A program made the position numbers and the translations under genes. A stretch of DNA of 38,269 nt, taken from NCBI GenBank assembly GCA_002403375.1, contig DHHQ01000008.1, positions 1 to 38,269 of the forward strand, written 5' to 3'. Positions within the stretch are counted from its first letter, which is position 1, and every line of letters begins with the position of its first letter. This stretch comes from Thiobacillus denitrificans (GTDB lineage Bacteria; Pseudomonadota; Gammaproteobacteria; Burkholderiales; Thiobacillaceae). The notes under the pieces are model-generated. The model was not told the origin of the DNA. It ran no database searches and saw only the letters and a list, made by a program, of their open reading frames with translations. This document shows positions 6,864 through 15,253 of this stretch, in pieces.

Positions 6864-7733
6864 ATGCTCAATATCGATTTGCATTGTCATTCCAACGTGT
6901 CCGACGGCATGTTGTCCCCGGCCGAAGTCGTCGCCCGCGCCGCGTCCAACGGCGTGGACGTGCTCGCGCTCACCGACCATGACGACGTGGCCGGACTGGC
7001 GGCGGCGCAGACGGCGGCGGACGCGGCAGGGATGACGCTGATCCCCGGCGTCGAGATATCGGTCAGCTGGGGCGGGCAGACCGTGCACATCGTCGGCCTG
7101 CGCATCGACCCCGCCCATCCCGAGCTCGCCGCCGGCCTTGCCGGCATCCGTGTCGGACGCATCGAACGCGCCCGCCGCATGGGGGACGACCTCGCGAAAT
7201 CCGGCATCGCCGGGGCCTACGAGGGTGCCTACGACTACGCGGTCAACAAGCAGATGGTCGGGCGCACCCATTTCGCGCGCTGGCTGGTCGCGCAGGGCCA
7301 CGCGCCCGACATGCGCGGCGCGTTCCGGCGCTTCCTCACGCGCGGCAACCCGGGTTACGTCGAGCACGAATGGACGTCGCTGGAGAACGCCGTGAGCTGG
7401 ATTCGCGCCAGCGGCGGCATGGCGGTGATCGCGCATCCGGGGCGCTACGCGTTCGACGCGCGCCAGTTGCACCTGCTGCTCGATGCCTTCCGGTCGCTGG
7501 GCGGCGAGGGCATCGAGGTCATCACCGGCAGCCACCATCCCTCCGAGTACGGCAAGTACGCCGACCTCGCCCGCGCCTTCGGCCTCAAGGCCTCGCGCGG
7601 CGCGGACTTCCATGCGCCGGGGGAGGGCATCGACATCGGCCGCCTGCCGGCGCTGCCGCATTACTGCCAGCCGGTCTGGCGCGGCTGGCCGGAATTGACG
7701 CAGCATCCCCACCTTCCCATGGCAGCGGCCTGA
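6864..7733 (+). CDS. PHP-domain phosphoesterase (YciV/RNase AM type)
   Basis: Metal-dependent phosphoesterase. The YciV/TrpH group hydrolyses 3',5'-nucleoside bisphosphates and trims RNA 5' ends. The product is 289 residues. PHP motif 1 is IDLHCHSNVSDG at the N terminus, followed by ALTDHDDVAG and PGVEISVSW. Later metal ligands lie in GGMAVIAHPGRY, GSHHPSEYGKYADLA and GADFHAPGEG. The start MLNIDLHCH at 6864 is taken because the core begins at once and upstream sequence is promoter-like. yciO follows 6 bases later, as in E. coli where the two are neighbours. Confidence 0.92.
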   Translation: MLNIDLHCHSNVSDGMLSPAEVVARAASNGVDVLALTDHDDVAGLAAAQTAADAAGMTLIPGVEISVSWGGQTVHIVGLRIDPAHPELAAGLAGIRVGRIERARRMGDDLAKSGIAGAYEGAYDYAVNKQMVGRTHFARWLVAQGHAPDMRGAFRRFLTRGNPGYVEHEWTSLENAVSWIRASGGMAVIAHPGRYAFDARQLHLLLDAFRSLGGEGIEVITGSHHPSEYGKYADLARAFGLKASRGADFHAPGEGIDIGRLPALPHYCQPVWRGWPELTQHPHLPMAAA

Positions 7734-7739
7734 CAACGT

Positions 7740-8363
7740 ATGGCTCAGTTCTTCAACATCCACGCCGACAACCCGCAGTCGCGGCTGATCCAGCAGGCGG
7801 TTGCGATCCTCAAGCGCGGCGGGGTGATCGTCTACCCGACGGACTCCTGCTACGCGCTCGGCTGCCACATCGGCGACAAGGAAGCGGCGATGCGGCTGCT
7901 GTCCGTGCGCGGACTCGACACCGGGCACGACCTGACGCTGGTCTGCCGCGACCTGTCCGAGCTCGGTCGCTACGCGCAGGTCGACAACACCCAGTTCCGC
8001 TTCCTGAAGGCGCACACGCCCGGCGCGTACACCTTCATCCTGCGCGGCACCCGTGAAGTGCCGAAGCGCCTGCTGCACAAGAAGCACGACACCATCGGCC
8101 TGAGGGTGCCGGCACATCCGATCGTGCAGGCGCTGCTCGCCGAACTCGGCGAGCCGATCCTGTCGTCCACGCTGCTGCTGTTCGGCGAGGACGTGCCGCT
8201 GACCGAGCCGTGGGAGATCCGCGAGCGGCTCGAGCACCTGGTCGACCTCGTCATCGACGGCGGCGCCTGCGGGCTGACCCCGACCACCGTGGTCGACCTG
8301 ACGACCGATACCCCGGCCGTGTTGCGCTTCGGCAAGGGCGACACCTCGGACTTCGAGGCGTGA
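7740..8363 (+). CDS. yciO: YciO (Sua5/YrdC superfamily)
   Basis: Protein of 207 residues with the YrdC/Sua5 fold, related to threonylcarbamoyl-AMP synthases but in the YciO branch, whose own role is less clear. It shows GGVIVYPTDSCYALGC near residues 27-42, LTLVCRDLSEL, GAYTFILRGTREVP, TIGLRVPAHP and PTTVVDLT. The length is that of single-domain YciO. It closely follows the PHP gene and is presumably cotranscribed. The true TsaC is probably elsewhere; tsaE occurs later in this window. Confidence 0.92.
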   Translation: MAQFFNIHADNPQSRLIQQAVAILKRGGVIVYPTDSCYALGCHIGDKEAAMRLLSVRGLDTGHDLTLVCRDLSELGRYAQVDNTQFRFLKAHTPGAYTFILRGTREVPKRLLHKKHDTIGLRVPAHPIVQALLAELGEPILSSTLLLFGEDVPLTEPWEIRERLEHLVDLVIDGGACGLTPTTVVDLTTDTPAVLRFGKGDTSDFEA

Positions 8364-8503
8364 GCAGCGCCCTGGCTTTCCGCTCCCCGACCTCCCACCC
8401 GCAAGGCGTGCGCCGGCGGGGCCCCCGCTGCACTTGCGGCGACCTCTCCGCTGCCCCGCTCGTCGGGGAGGGCGCAACCGTGCCGCCACGCGGCGCCTGA
8501 CAC

Positions 8504-9211
8504 ATGATCGAACTCACCCTCATACAGAAAATCGCGGTGTTCGCGATCCCGGTGATTTTCGCCATCACCCTGCACGAGGCCGCGCACGGCTACGTGGCGC
8601 GCTACTTCGGCGACATGACCGCGGCGGCGCAGGGGCGGATCAGCATCAATCCGATCCGCCACATCGATCCGGTCGGCACGATCCTGGTGCCGCTGCTGAT
8701 CCTCGTGGCCAGCAAGCTGCTCGGCGGCGGCGCGATCCTGTTCGGCTGGGCCAAGCCGGTGCCGGTCAATTTCGGCCGGCTGCGCCGGCCCAAGCAGGAC
8801 ATGCTGTGGGTGGCGCTCGCGGGCCCGGGCATGAACCTGGCCATGGCGGTGTTCTGGGCGTTGATGATCCAGTTCGGACACGCCCTCGGCAGCGGCTTCG
8901 CGAGCCTGCCGCTGATGCTGATGGGCGCGGCCGGCGTCTTCATCAACGTCATCCTGATGGCGCTCAATCTCATTCCGCTGCCCCCGCTCGACGGCGGCCG
9001 CGTCGCGGTGAGCCTGCTGCCGGTGAGGCAGGCGATGAAGTTCGCCAAGCTCGAACCCTACGGCCTGTTCATCCTGCTCGGCCTCCTGTTCACCGGCATC
9101 CTCGGCTTCATCCTGTGGCCCGTGATCAGCGTGTTCATCGGCCTCGTCGCGCTGGTCACCGGGCTCGAGCCCGGGCAACTGGTCGGCCTGATCCAGGTCG
9201 TGCTCGCCTGA
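8504..9211 (+). CDS. Site-2 protease family membrane metallopeptidase (M50)
   Basis: Integral-membrane zinc protease homologue of 235 residues with about five or six helices. The zinc motif HEAAHG is in the first helix (TLHEAAHGYVARYFGD, about residues 24-39). The second metal site motif is NLIPLPPLDGGR near 153-164. There is no PDZ domain, so this is the short YwhC/SREBP-like subgroup and not RseP. The substrate is unknown. It lies 140 bases after yciO and 28 bases before trpS, in the usual place for this family beside trpS in many bacteria. Confidence 0.9.
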   Translation: MIELTLIQKIAVFAIPVIFAITLHEAAHGYVARYFGDMTAAAQGRISINPIRHIDPVGTILVPLLILVASKLLGGGAILFGWAKPVPVNFGRLRRPKQDMLWVALAGPGMNLAMAVFWALMIQFGHALGSGFASLPLMLMGAAGVFINVILMALNLIPLPPLDGGRVAVSLLPVRQAMKFAKLEPYGLFILLGLLFTGILGFILWPVISVFIGLVALVTGLEPGQLVGLIQVVLA

Positions 9212-9228
9212 TCCCTGATTCCTGAACC
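9208..9228 (+). repeat. CTGATCCCTGA-type intergenic repeat
   Basis: The short M50-trpS gap carries tandem CTGATCCCTGATTCCTGAA-like units (9208-9226). The same words recur, more strongly, after pfp (33001-33119). It looks like a degenerate copy of a local intergenic repeat family. Confidence 0.4.
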
Positions 9229-9239
9229 TTCAATCCAAC

Positions 9240-10442
9240 ATGTATTCCGATCGCGTTCTTTCTGGCATGCGTCCCACCGGGCGCCTGCATCTCGGCCATT
9301 ACCACGGCGTCCTGAAAAACTGGCTGCGCCTGCAGAGCGAGTACCAGTGCCTGTTCTTCGTCGCCGACTGGCACGCGCTGACGACGCACTACGACTCGCC
9401 CGAGGTGATCGAGACAAATGCGCGCGACATGGTGATCGACTGGCTCGCCGCCGGGGTCGACCCCGCGCAGGCGACGCTGTTCGTGCAGTCGCGCGTCATC
9501 GAGCACGCCGAACTGCACCTGCTGCTGTCGATGATGACGCCGCTCGGCTGGCTCGAGCGCGTGCCGACCTACAAGGACCAGCAGGAAAAGCTTTCCAGCA
9601 AGGACCTCTCGACCTACGGCTTCCTCGGCTACCCGCTCCTGATGAGCTCGGACATCCTGATCTACCGCGCCAACCTGGTCCCGGTGGGCGAGGACCAGAT
9701 TCCGCACATCGAATTCACCCGCGAGCTGGCGCGCCGCTTCAACCACATGTACGGCCGCGAGCCGGGTTTCGAGGACAAGGCGCGCGCCGCGGTGAAGAAG
9801 CTCGGCTCGAAGAAGGCGCGTCTGTACGAGGAGTGCCGCACCGCCTATCAGGAAAAGGGCGACGAGGAAGCGCTCGCGTCCGCCAAGGCGCTGCTCAACG
9901 ATGCGCAGAACCTGTCGATGAACGACCGCGAGCGCCTGTTCGGCTATCTCGAGGGCTCCGGCAAGATGATTCTCGCCGAGCCGGAAGCGCTGCTCACCGA
10001 GGCCTCGAAGATGCCGGGCCTGGATGGCCAGAAGATGTCGAAGTCGTACAACAACACCATCGCGCTGCGCGAAGATCCCGACACGGTGGCGAAGAAGATC
10101 CGCACCATGCCGACCGACCCTGCGCGGGTGCGTCGCACCGACCCGGGCAACCCGGCCAACTGCCCGGTGTGGCAGTTCCACCTGGTGTATTCGGACGACG
10201 GCGTGCGGCAGTGGGCCACCGCCGGCTGCACCAGCGCCGGCATCGGCTGCATCGAATGCAAGCAGCCGGTGATCGACGCCGTCCTCGCCGAGCTGGCGCC
10301 GATCCGCGAGCGTGCGCAGTACTACGAGGAAAACCCCGACCAGGTGCGCAACATCCTCGCCGACGGCCGCGAAAAGGCGCAGGAGATGGCACGCGACACC
10401 ATGCGCGACGTGCGCGAATCGATGGGGCTGACCTTCGGCTAG
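9240..10442 (+). CDS. trpS: Tryptophanyl-tRNA synthetase
   Basis: Class I aminoacyl-tRNA synthetase charging tRNA-Trp. The product is 400 residues, the longer form common in betaproteobacteria. The HIGH motif appears as TGRLHLGHY (residues 13-21) and KMSKS as GQKMSKS (about 264-269). GEDQIPHIEFTREL is the typical active-site helix. The C-terminal part has the cysteine-rich CTSAGIGCIECK segment found in this longer form. It is the last gene of the PHP-yciO-M50-trpS group. No clear terminator follows. Confidence 0.97.
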   Translation: MYSDRVLSGMRPTGRLHLGHYHGVLKNWLRLQSEYQCLFFVADWHALTTHYDSPEVIETNARDMVIDWLAAGVDPAQATLFVQSRVIEHAELHLLLSMMTPLGWLERVPTYKDQQEKLSSKDLSTYGFLGYPLLMSSDILIYRANLVPVGEDQIPHIEFTRELARRFNHMYGREPGFEDKARAAVKKLGSKKARLYEECRTAYQEKGDEEALASAKALLNDAQNLSMNDRERLFGYLEGSGKMILAEPEALLTEASKMPGLDGQKMSKSYNNTIALREDPDTVAKKIRTMPTDPARVRRTDPGNPANCPVWQFHLVYSDDGVRQWATAGCTSAGIGCIECKQPVIDAVLAELAPIRERAQYYEENPDQVRNILADGREKAQEMARDTMRDVRESMGLTFG

Positions 10443-10668
10443 GCCTCAAGGCCTGGCCACCCCAGCCGAATCCTCCTGCCTATCCGCCCGCGTCGGGCCG
10501 GCCCCGCGTCTGCCTCGACGCCGGCCCGCGCCCTCCGTCGCCGGGCTGGCGCCCGACCTCGGCGCTCTCCCCCCGCCGGTGCAGAAAACCTAAAGTACGC
10601 GCGCGAAGCGTCGTTATGGCGTAAAGCCATTTGAATAACAAGGTTTTCAGCCAAGGGAGAATAACTAA
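10443..10668 (+). other. Intergenic region after trpS
   Basis: The gap is 226 bases. The first 140 are very GC-rich, with no terminator T tract and no gene that I can support. The last 85 are distinctly richer in A and T and can fold as described for the leader at 10584-10648. No convincing -35/-10 pair was found, so the promoter of the following genes is unplaced. Confidence 0.5.
10584..10648 (+). promoter_or_regulatory. Possible structured 5' leader (three-way junction)
   Basis: GAAAACCT (10584-10591) pairs over 8 bp with AGGTTTTC (10641-10648). It encloses two hairpins: ACGC/GCGT (10597-10600 with 10608-10611) and ATGGC/GCCAT (10616-10620 with 10626-10630). The ribosome site AAGGGAG (10653-10659) begins 5 bases after the closing stem. 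GTTAT (10613-10617) could pair with either of two ATAAC copies, at 10635-10639 or at 10661-10665 beside the ribosome site. I know no RNA family that matches. Confidence 0.35.
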
Positions 10669-11415
10669 GTGTCCAGACACATCCCCGCATGTTTGCTTGC
10701 CGCCTTGCTGGCTGGCGCGTCGCCGGCGCAGGCCGGCGACGCGCCGGACTGGGTCCACTACACGTTGATGGACAAGGTGAGCGTCCTGCCGAAGAAAGTG
10801 GTGGTCCTGCCTGCCGACGTCGAAGTGTACGAAGTCACGGCCGGCGACGTTTCGGAAGAGGTGCCGGAGTGGAGTGCCGAAGCCGGCCGGAACGTATTGA
10901 AGGCACTCTCGGAAACCCTCAAGACGGAGCAGTCGCTGAGCGAAGTCGCGTTTCCGCGCCTCGCGGCTGCGGGCGCGGCGAACGTCGACGAGCACATCGC
11001 GCTGTACAAGCTCGTGGCCAAGGCCGTGGACAACAACGAACTGGAGCACAAGACCAAGCGGTTCGACTTCAGCATCGGACCGGGCCTCAGCGCGCTGCAG
11101 CGCGAGACCGGTGCCGACGCCGCCATCATGGTCTACGGCCGCGACTACGTGTCCACTGCCGGGCGCAAGGCCAAGGCCGTGCTCGGCAACATCCCGCTGG
11201 TCAATGCGGTGACCGGGCCCGCTCCCCGGCTGGGCCGCTCCTGGGTCGGCATCGGACTGATCGACCTGAAAACGGGCGACCTGCTGTGGCTGAAGAGCGA
11301 ATCGCGTGGTGCCACCAGCAATCTCCGCGACGTCGCCGACGCGCAGGACATCGTTCGTTCGATCTTCGACGTGTACCCGGGCATCGAGCGGTACCGCAAG
11401 GCCTACCTGGACTAG
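10669..11415 (+). CDS. Exported protein of unknown function
   Basis: The family is not recognised. The product is 248 residues with a GTG start; AAGGGAG lies 9 bases upstream. Residues 1-22 are a signal peptide (MSRHIPACLLAALLAGASPAQA), so the mature protein is predicted to be periplasmic. The sequence alternates strands and helices: VVVLPADVEVYEV, then WSAEAGRNVLKALSETLKTE, a mid-region ETGADAAIMVYGRDYVST, and LGRSWVGIGLIDLKTGDLLWL. That pattern loosely resembles LpoB/CsgG-like periplasmic alpha/beta domains, but this is only an impression. It heads a three-gene group with an M48 lipoprotein and a second lipoprotein. Confidence 0.75.
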   Translation: MSRHIPACLLAALLAGASPAQAGDAPDWVHYTLMDKVSVLPKKVVVLPADVEVYEVTAGDVSEEVPEWSAEAGRNVLKALSETLKTEQSLSEVAFPRLAAAGAANVDEHIALYKLVAKAVDNNELEHKTKRFDFSIGPGLSALQRETGADAAIMVYGRDYVSTAGRKAKAVLGNIPLVNAVTGPAPRLGRSWVGIGLIDLKTGDLLWLKSESRGATSNLRDVADAQDIVRSIFDVYPGIERYRKAYLD

Positions 11416-11423
11416 GAGGCGCC

Positions 11424-12533
11424 ATGAGAAACGTTTTGTATGTCGCAGTGATGCTGGCGCTCGGCGGCTGTGCCACCACCGAGGGGGTGACGTCGTTCAA
11501 GGCGGCCGAAGATACCGGGAACCTGCACGAAAAGGAGCGTCGCCTGTGGCACGAAGCCGCCGGCTACGACCGCACGATCGAGCGCAGCGGCCAGCTCTAC
11601 GAGCACGAGCGGGCGACGCGATATCTGCAGGGGGTGATGGACGGCCTGTATCCGGAGTTCAAGGGCAAGATCCCGGTGCGCATCTACGACTCGACCCAGC
11701 TCAATGCCTTCGCCATGCCCAACGGCAGCATCTACATCAATATCGGCATGCTGGCGCGCATCGAGAACGAGGCCCAGCTGGCGGCGGTGCTGGGCCACGA
11801 AGCGGTCCACTTCATCGAGAAGCACAGCTTCCAGCAGCGCGTGAGCACGAAGAACGCCGCCAGCTTCGCGGTGTCGGGGATCCCCTTCGCCAGCCTGGCG
11901 GCAGCTTCGTCGATCAGCGGCTTCTCGCGGGAGCTCGAGCGCGAGGCAGACGCCATGGGCTACCAGCGGCTGGTGAAGGCCGGCTACGACCCCCGCGAGG
12001 CGCACAAGATCTTCCAGCACCTCGCCGACGAAGTGAAGGCGCTGGACATCGAGGAGCCGTACTTCTTCTCGTCGCACCCCAGGCTTGTCGAGCGCATCGA
12101 CGAATTCAAGCGCCTGTCGGCGCAGCACAAGGGCGGCGGCCGCACCGGCGCGGAGCAGTACAACGCCGTCGTCTCCGAGATCAGGCTCGACGCGCTGAAA
12201 AGGGACATCGGGCAGGACCGCTACAAGAGCGTGATCCTGGTGATGGAGGACAGCACGCTGAGGGGGGTCTACCCGGCAGCGGGCTACTTCTATCTCGGGG
12301 AAGCCTACAGCCGCCGCGACGAGGCTGGGGACGAGGCGAGGGCGCTGGAGGCCTACAGGAAGGCGGAGAAGCTGGCGCCCGGTTTCGCACCGACCTACAT
12401 GCGCCTCGGCATGCACCACATGAAGAAGGGCAACAAGGGCGGCGCGCGGCAATACTTCAAGCGCTACCTCAGCGTGGCCCCCAGGGACGCGAGCGACCGC
12501 AACTACGTCCAGCAGTACATGAATTCACTCTGA
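11424..12533 (+). CDS. M48 family metalloprotease lipoprotein with TPR tail
   Basis: Predicted zinc protease anchored to a membrane and facing the periplasm. The product is 369 residues. The signal peptide ends in a lipobox, LGGC, with Cys16 as the lipidation site. The M48 domain has HEAVH (about 125-129) as zinc ligands and catalytic Glu, with the third ligand in EREAD (about 172-176). The C-terminal third is helical with tetratricopeptide-like repeats (YLGEAYSRRDEAGDEARALEAYRKAEKLAP), as in BepA/LoiP-type quality-control proteases. AGGAGG lies just before the ATG, 8 bases after the previous stop. A role in outer-membrane protein quality control is inferred. Confidence 0.88.
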   Translation: MRNVLYVAVMLALGGCATTEGVTSFKAAEDTGNLHEKERRLWHEAAGYDRTIERSGQLYEHERATRYLQGVMDGLYPEFKGKIPVRIYDSTQLNAFAMPNGSIYINIGMLARIENEAQLAAVLGHEAVHFIEKHSFQQRVSTKNAASFAVSGIPFASLAAASSISGFSRELEREADAMGYQRLVKAGYDPREAHKIFQHLADEVKALDIEEPYFFSSHPRLVERIDEFKRLSAQHKGGGRTGAEQYNAVVSEIRLDALKRDIGQDRYKSVILVMEDSTLRGVYPAAGYFYLGEAYSRRDEAGDEARALEAYRKAEKLAPGFAPTYMRLGMHHMKKGNKGGARQYFKRYLSVAPRDASDRNYVQQYMNSL

Positions 12534-12555
12534 GAACGCAGGGATCGACAACACC

Positions 12556-13215
12556 ATGAAAAAATTCCTTACGCTGATGGCGGTCGTGTTGCTGGCCAGT
12601 GGCTGTGCCCCCACGCCCTACTGGACCCTGACCGACGAGTCGAATCAGGTCGTCAAGTCGACCAGCTTCCAGATGGATGTGCCGAAAGGCTGGGCCAGGA
12701 CGACCAAGCCCGTCACCTGGGAGCGTGTCGACATCGATGGCGAAACCCGCACGCTGCTGCTCGAATCGATGGGCGTCACCCGCGACGGCGTCGGCATTCA
12801 CGCTGTCAGCGTGACCCGGCGCTACCCGGAGACAGCGTTTCCGACCATCAAGAAGAAGAGCACGGCGAACATGCTGCCGCCGGAGGCGGCCGACCTCTAT
12901 GTGTCGGAACTTCGCAAGCGCAGCGGGCTCGAGCGCCTCACGGTGTCGAGCAACAAGCCGGCGCGGATCGGCGACAAGCCGGGCTTCGAACTGCTCATGC
13001 AGTTCAAGAACGAGGACGGTCTGCGCATCCAGATCCTGACCTACGGATTTGTGGACAAGACGGGACTCTACACGCTCAGCTATCGCGCACCGGTTCTCTA
13101 TTTCTACGACAGGGATTACGCCAGCTTCAAGCGTCTGGTCGGCTCGTTCCGCCAGTTGCCGGGCGCATTCGAGCCGCCGCCGGAGATCCCGGCGTGGGCG
13201 AAGCTCTTCACCTGA
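12556..13215 (+). CDS. Lipoprotein of unknown function
   Basis: The family is not recognised. The product is 219 residues. The signal peptide MKKFLTLMAVVLLASGC ends in a lipobox, with Cys17 lipidated and Ala at +2, which favours the outer membrane. The mature part is a mixed beta domain: SFQMDVPKGWARTT near the N terminus, ETRTLLLESMGVTRDGVGIH, GDKPGFELLMQFKNEDG, and a tail rich in Pro (EPPPEIPAWAKLF). PxGW followed by beta-hairpins recalls PsbP/DcrB-like lipoproteins, but I do not claim that. It lies 22 bases after the M48 gene and is probably cotranscribed with it. Confidence 0.75.
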   Translation: MKKFLTLMAVVLLASGCAPTPYWTLTDESNQVVKSTSFQMDVPKGWARTTKPVTWERVDIDGETRTLLLESMGVTRDGVGIHAVSVTRRYPETAFPTIKKKSTANMLPPEAADLYVSELRKRSGLERLTVSSNKPARIGDKPGFELLMQFKNEDGLRIQILTYGFVDKTGLYTLSYRAPVLYFYDRDYASFKRLVGSFRQLPGAFEPPPEIPAWAKLFT

Positions 13216-13224
13216 TGACCGATT

Positions 13225-13246
13225 GTGGCCGGCGCAGGCCGGCCAC
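13225..13246. other. Perfect 9-bp stem after the lipoprotein gene
   Basis: GTGGCCGGC (13225-13233) and GCCGGCCAC (13238-13246) flank a GCAG loop, in the 106-base convergent gap between the lipoprotein gene and arfB. No T tract follows on either strand, so it may be a factor-assisted or bidirectional stop. The rest of the gap is GC-rich and without recognisable features. Confidence 0.4.
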
Positions 13247-13321
13247 GGGCCGAAGACCCCCGGGAAGTCCCGCCCCGACCGCGTCGGCGCTTCCCGCCTC
13301 GGCGGCTCGACGCCTGCGCCG

Positions 13322-13747
13322 CTAGCTGTCCGCGCCGGGTTTCGTCGCGCGCAAGCGCTTGGTTTCCCCGTGGCGCTGCTTGCTGTCGAGGCGCCGTTTC
13401 TGCGATGCCCGGGTCGGGCGCGTCGGGCGGCGCGGCGGATCGACTTCGCAGGCTTCACGGATCAGCGCGAGCAGGCGCTCCAGGGCGTCGTCGCGGTTGC
13501 GCCGCTGGCTGCGGTAGCGTTCGGCCTCGATGACCAGCACCCCGTCGTGGGTGAGGCGGCGGCCGGCGAGCACCATCAGCCGCGCGCGCACGGGTTCCGG
13601 CAGCGAGGGAGAGCGGGCGACGTCGAAGCGCAGCTGCACCGCGGTCGACACCTTGTTGACGTTCTGTCCGCCGGGGCCCGAGGCACGCACGAAATCCTCG
13701 CGGATTTCGCTTTCGTGCAGTGCGATCCGGGCGTTGACCCGGATCAT
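13322..13747 (-). CDS. arfB: Alternative ribosome-rescue factor / peptidyl-tRNA hydrolase ArfB
   Basis: Rescues ribosomes stalled on truncated mRNA by hydrolysing peptidyl-tRNA independently of tmRNA. The product is 141 residues. The release-factor catalytic motif GGQ is at residues 26-28 within RASGPGGQNVNKVST. After the RF-1-like domain comes a basic tail from about residue 105 (PTRPTRASQKRRLDSK), which in the family enters the empty mRNA channel. It is 16 bases downstream of murI on the same strand. Confidence 0.94.
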   Translation of the reverse strand: MIRVNARIALHESEIREDFVRASGPGGQNVNKVSTAVQLRFDVARSPSLPEPVRARLMVLAGRRLTHDGVLVIEAERYRSQRRNRDDALERLLALIREACEVDPPRRPTRPTRASQKRRLDSKQRHGETKRLRATKPGADS

Positions 13748-13763
13748 CGGCGCGGCCGGGTCG

Positions 13764-14561
13764 TCACCATTTCACCACGTGCACGTTGTTGAGCGAACGG
13801 CCGAGGAAGCGTTCGCCGATGGTCTGGAAACGCAACGGCACGTCGGTGACGTAGAAGTCATAGCGCGGCTGGCCTGGGCCGGGGTTGGCGATCCGCTTGT
13901 CTGCCAGCACCTGCGCGACCTGCTCGGCCATCGCCTCGGCGGAATCGACCAGCGCGACCTGGTCGCCGACGACCTGGCGCAGCAGCGGCTTGAGGAGCGG
14001 GTAGTGGGTGCAGCCGAGCACCAGCGTGTCGATGTGTTCGGCGAGCAGCGGCTTCATGTATTCCTGCGCGGTCAGCCGGGTGACGTCATGATCGAGCCAG
14101 CCTTCCTCGACCAGCGGAACGAACAGCGGGCAGGCCTGCGAATGGATGCGCGAGTCGGGCGCGTAGTCGTGGATGGCGCGCGCGTAGGCGTTGCTGTTGA
14201 TGGTGGTGGGGGTGCCGATGACGCCGATCTTCCTGCCGCCGCGGGCCGACACCGCGCCGGCGTCGATGACGTCGAGCACCGGCACCGGCGACAGGTCCTT
14301 GACCACCTGCGCCGCCACCGCCGCCATGGTGTTGCACGCGATGACCAGCAGCTTGACGTCCTTCTCCAGCAGGAACTGCGCGATCTGGGTGGTGAAGTGG
14401 GCGATGGTCTCGACCGACTTCACGCCGTAGGGCACGCGCGCGGTGTCGCCGAAGTAGACGATGTTCTCGTAGGGCAGGCGTTCCATCAGTGCCCGCACGA
14501 CCGTCAGCCCGCCGATGCCGGAATCGAATACGCCGATCGGGGAATTTGCATTCGTGGACAT
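13764..14561 (-). CDS. murI: Glutamate racemase
   Basis: Cofactor-independent racemase giving D-glutamate for peptidoglycan. The product is 265 residues. It starts with IGVFDSGIGGLTVVRAL and keeps both catalytic cysteines: Cys76 in VIACNTMA and Cys185 in LGCTHYPLL. FGDTARVPYG is another family motif. The start MSTNANSPIG at 14561 is chosen over one 63 bases upstream because the family core begins about ten residues later; there is only a weak ribosome site. It is divergent from the CDF-like gene and upstream of arfB. Confidence 0.95.
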   Translation of the reverse strand: MSTNANSPIGVFDSGIGGLTVVRALMERLPYENIVYFGDTARVPYGVKSVETIAHFTTQIAQFLLEKDVKLLVIACNTMAAVAAQVVKDLSPVPVLDVIDAGAVSARGGRKIGVIGTPTTINSNAYARAIHDYAPDSRIHSQACPLFVPLVEEGWLDHDVTRLTAQEYMKPLLAEHIDTLVLGCTHYPLLKPLLRQVVGDQVALVDSAEAMAEQVAQVLADKRIANPGPGQPRYDFYVTDVPLRFQTIGERFLGRSLNNVHVVKW

Positions 14562-14641
14562 GGGTGGCAGGATGGCGCTATGAGAAAGACGGCATTCTAC
14601 CCGCAGGCCCGCCGGGCACCGCACTTCCGGGCGCGGACATC

Positions 14642-15253
14642 ATGAGCGAGTGCGGCTGCGGCTCGGTGTGCAACGCGGCGCCGCCCGACCCGCGCTACCG
14701 CCGCGCGCTGTGGATCGCGCTGGTGCTCAACGCACTGATGTTCGGCGTCGAGCTCGGCGCCAGCTTCTCGGCGCAGTCGGTCTCGCTTCTGGCCGATGCG
14801 GTCGATTTCCTCGGCGATGCGGCCAATTACGGCGTCGCGCTCTTCGTGCTCGGACTCGCGCCGGTATGGCGCTCGCGTGCTGCGCTGTGGAAAGGCTGGG
14901 TGATGGTCGGCTACGGCATGTTCGTGCTCGGCAAGTCGGCCTGGCAGTGGACTGCCGGCATCGTGCCCGAGCCGCTCACCATGGGCTGGGTGAGCCTGCT
15001 CGCGCTCGCCGTCAACGTCGGCGTGGCGGCACTCCTGTTCGTCCACCGCAGGGGCGATGCGCAGGCGCGCTCGGTATGGCTGTGCTCGCGCAACGATGCG
15101 CTCGGCAATCTCGCGGTGATGGGAGCCGCGGGCGGCGTGTGGGCGACCGCGCACGGCTGGCCGGACATCGCGGTGGCGCTGGTGCTGGCGGGGCTGGCGT
15201 TGACCGCGGGGGCGTCGGTGATCCGCCACGCGCGCGAGGAGCTGCGCGCCTAG
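14642..15253 (+). CDS. Short CDF-like cation transporter
   Basis: Predicted inner-membrane cation exporter of 203 residues with about six hydrophobic segments. The N terminus is cysteine-rich (MSECGCGSVC). Helix 2 has SLLADAVDFLGDAAN with Asp55 and Asp59 spaced as in the DxxxD half-site of YiiP-type transporters. The helix-5 counterpart is RNDALGN, with Asp152 and Asn156 instead of HxxxD. The cytoplasmic C-terminal domain of most CDF proteins is missing; the protein ends after the last helix. Metal specificity is unknown. The 3' end converges with queG and overlaps it by 4 bases. Confidence 0.75.
   Translation: MSECGCGSVCNAAPPDPRYRRALWIALVLNALMFGVELGASFSAQSVSLLADAVDFLGDAANYGVALFVLGLAPVWRSRAALWKGWVMVGYGMFVLGKSAWQWTAGIVPEPLTMGWVSLLALAVNVGVAALLFVHRRGDAQARSVWLCSRNDALGNLAVMGAAGGVWATAHGWPDIAVALVLAGLALTAGASVIRHAREELRA

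Noticed and set aside
10584..10648. Known cyclic di-GMP or other named riboswitch in the leader at 10584
   Set aside because: The GGCGTAAAGCC hairpin only superficially recalls the GEMM motif; the other conserved segments are absent.
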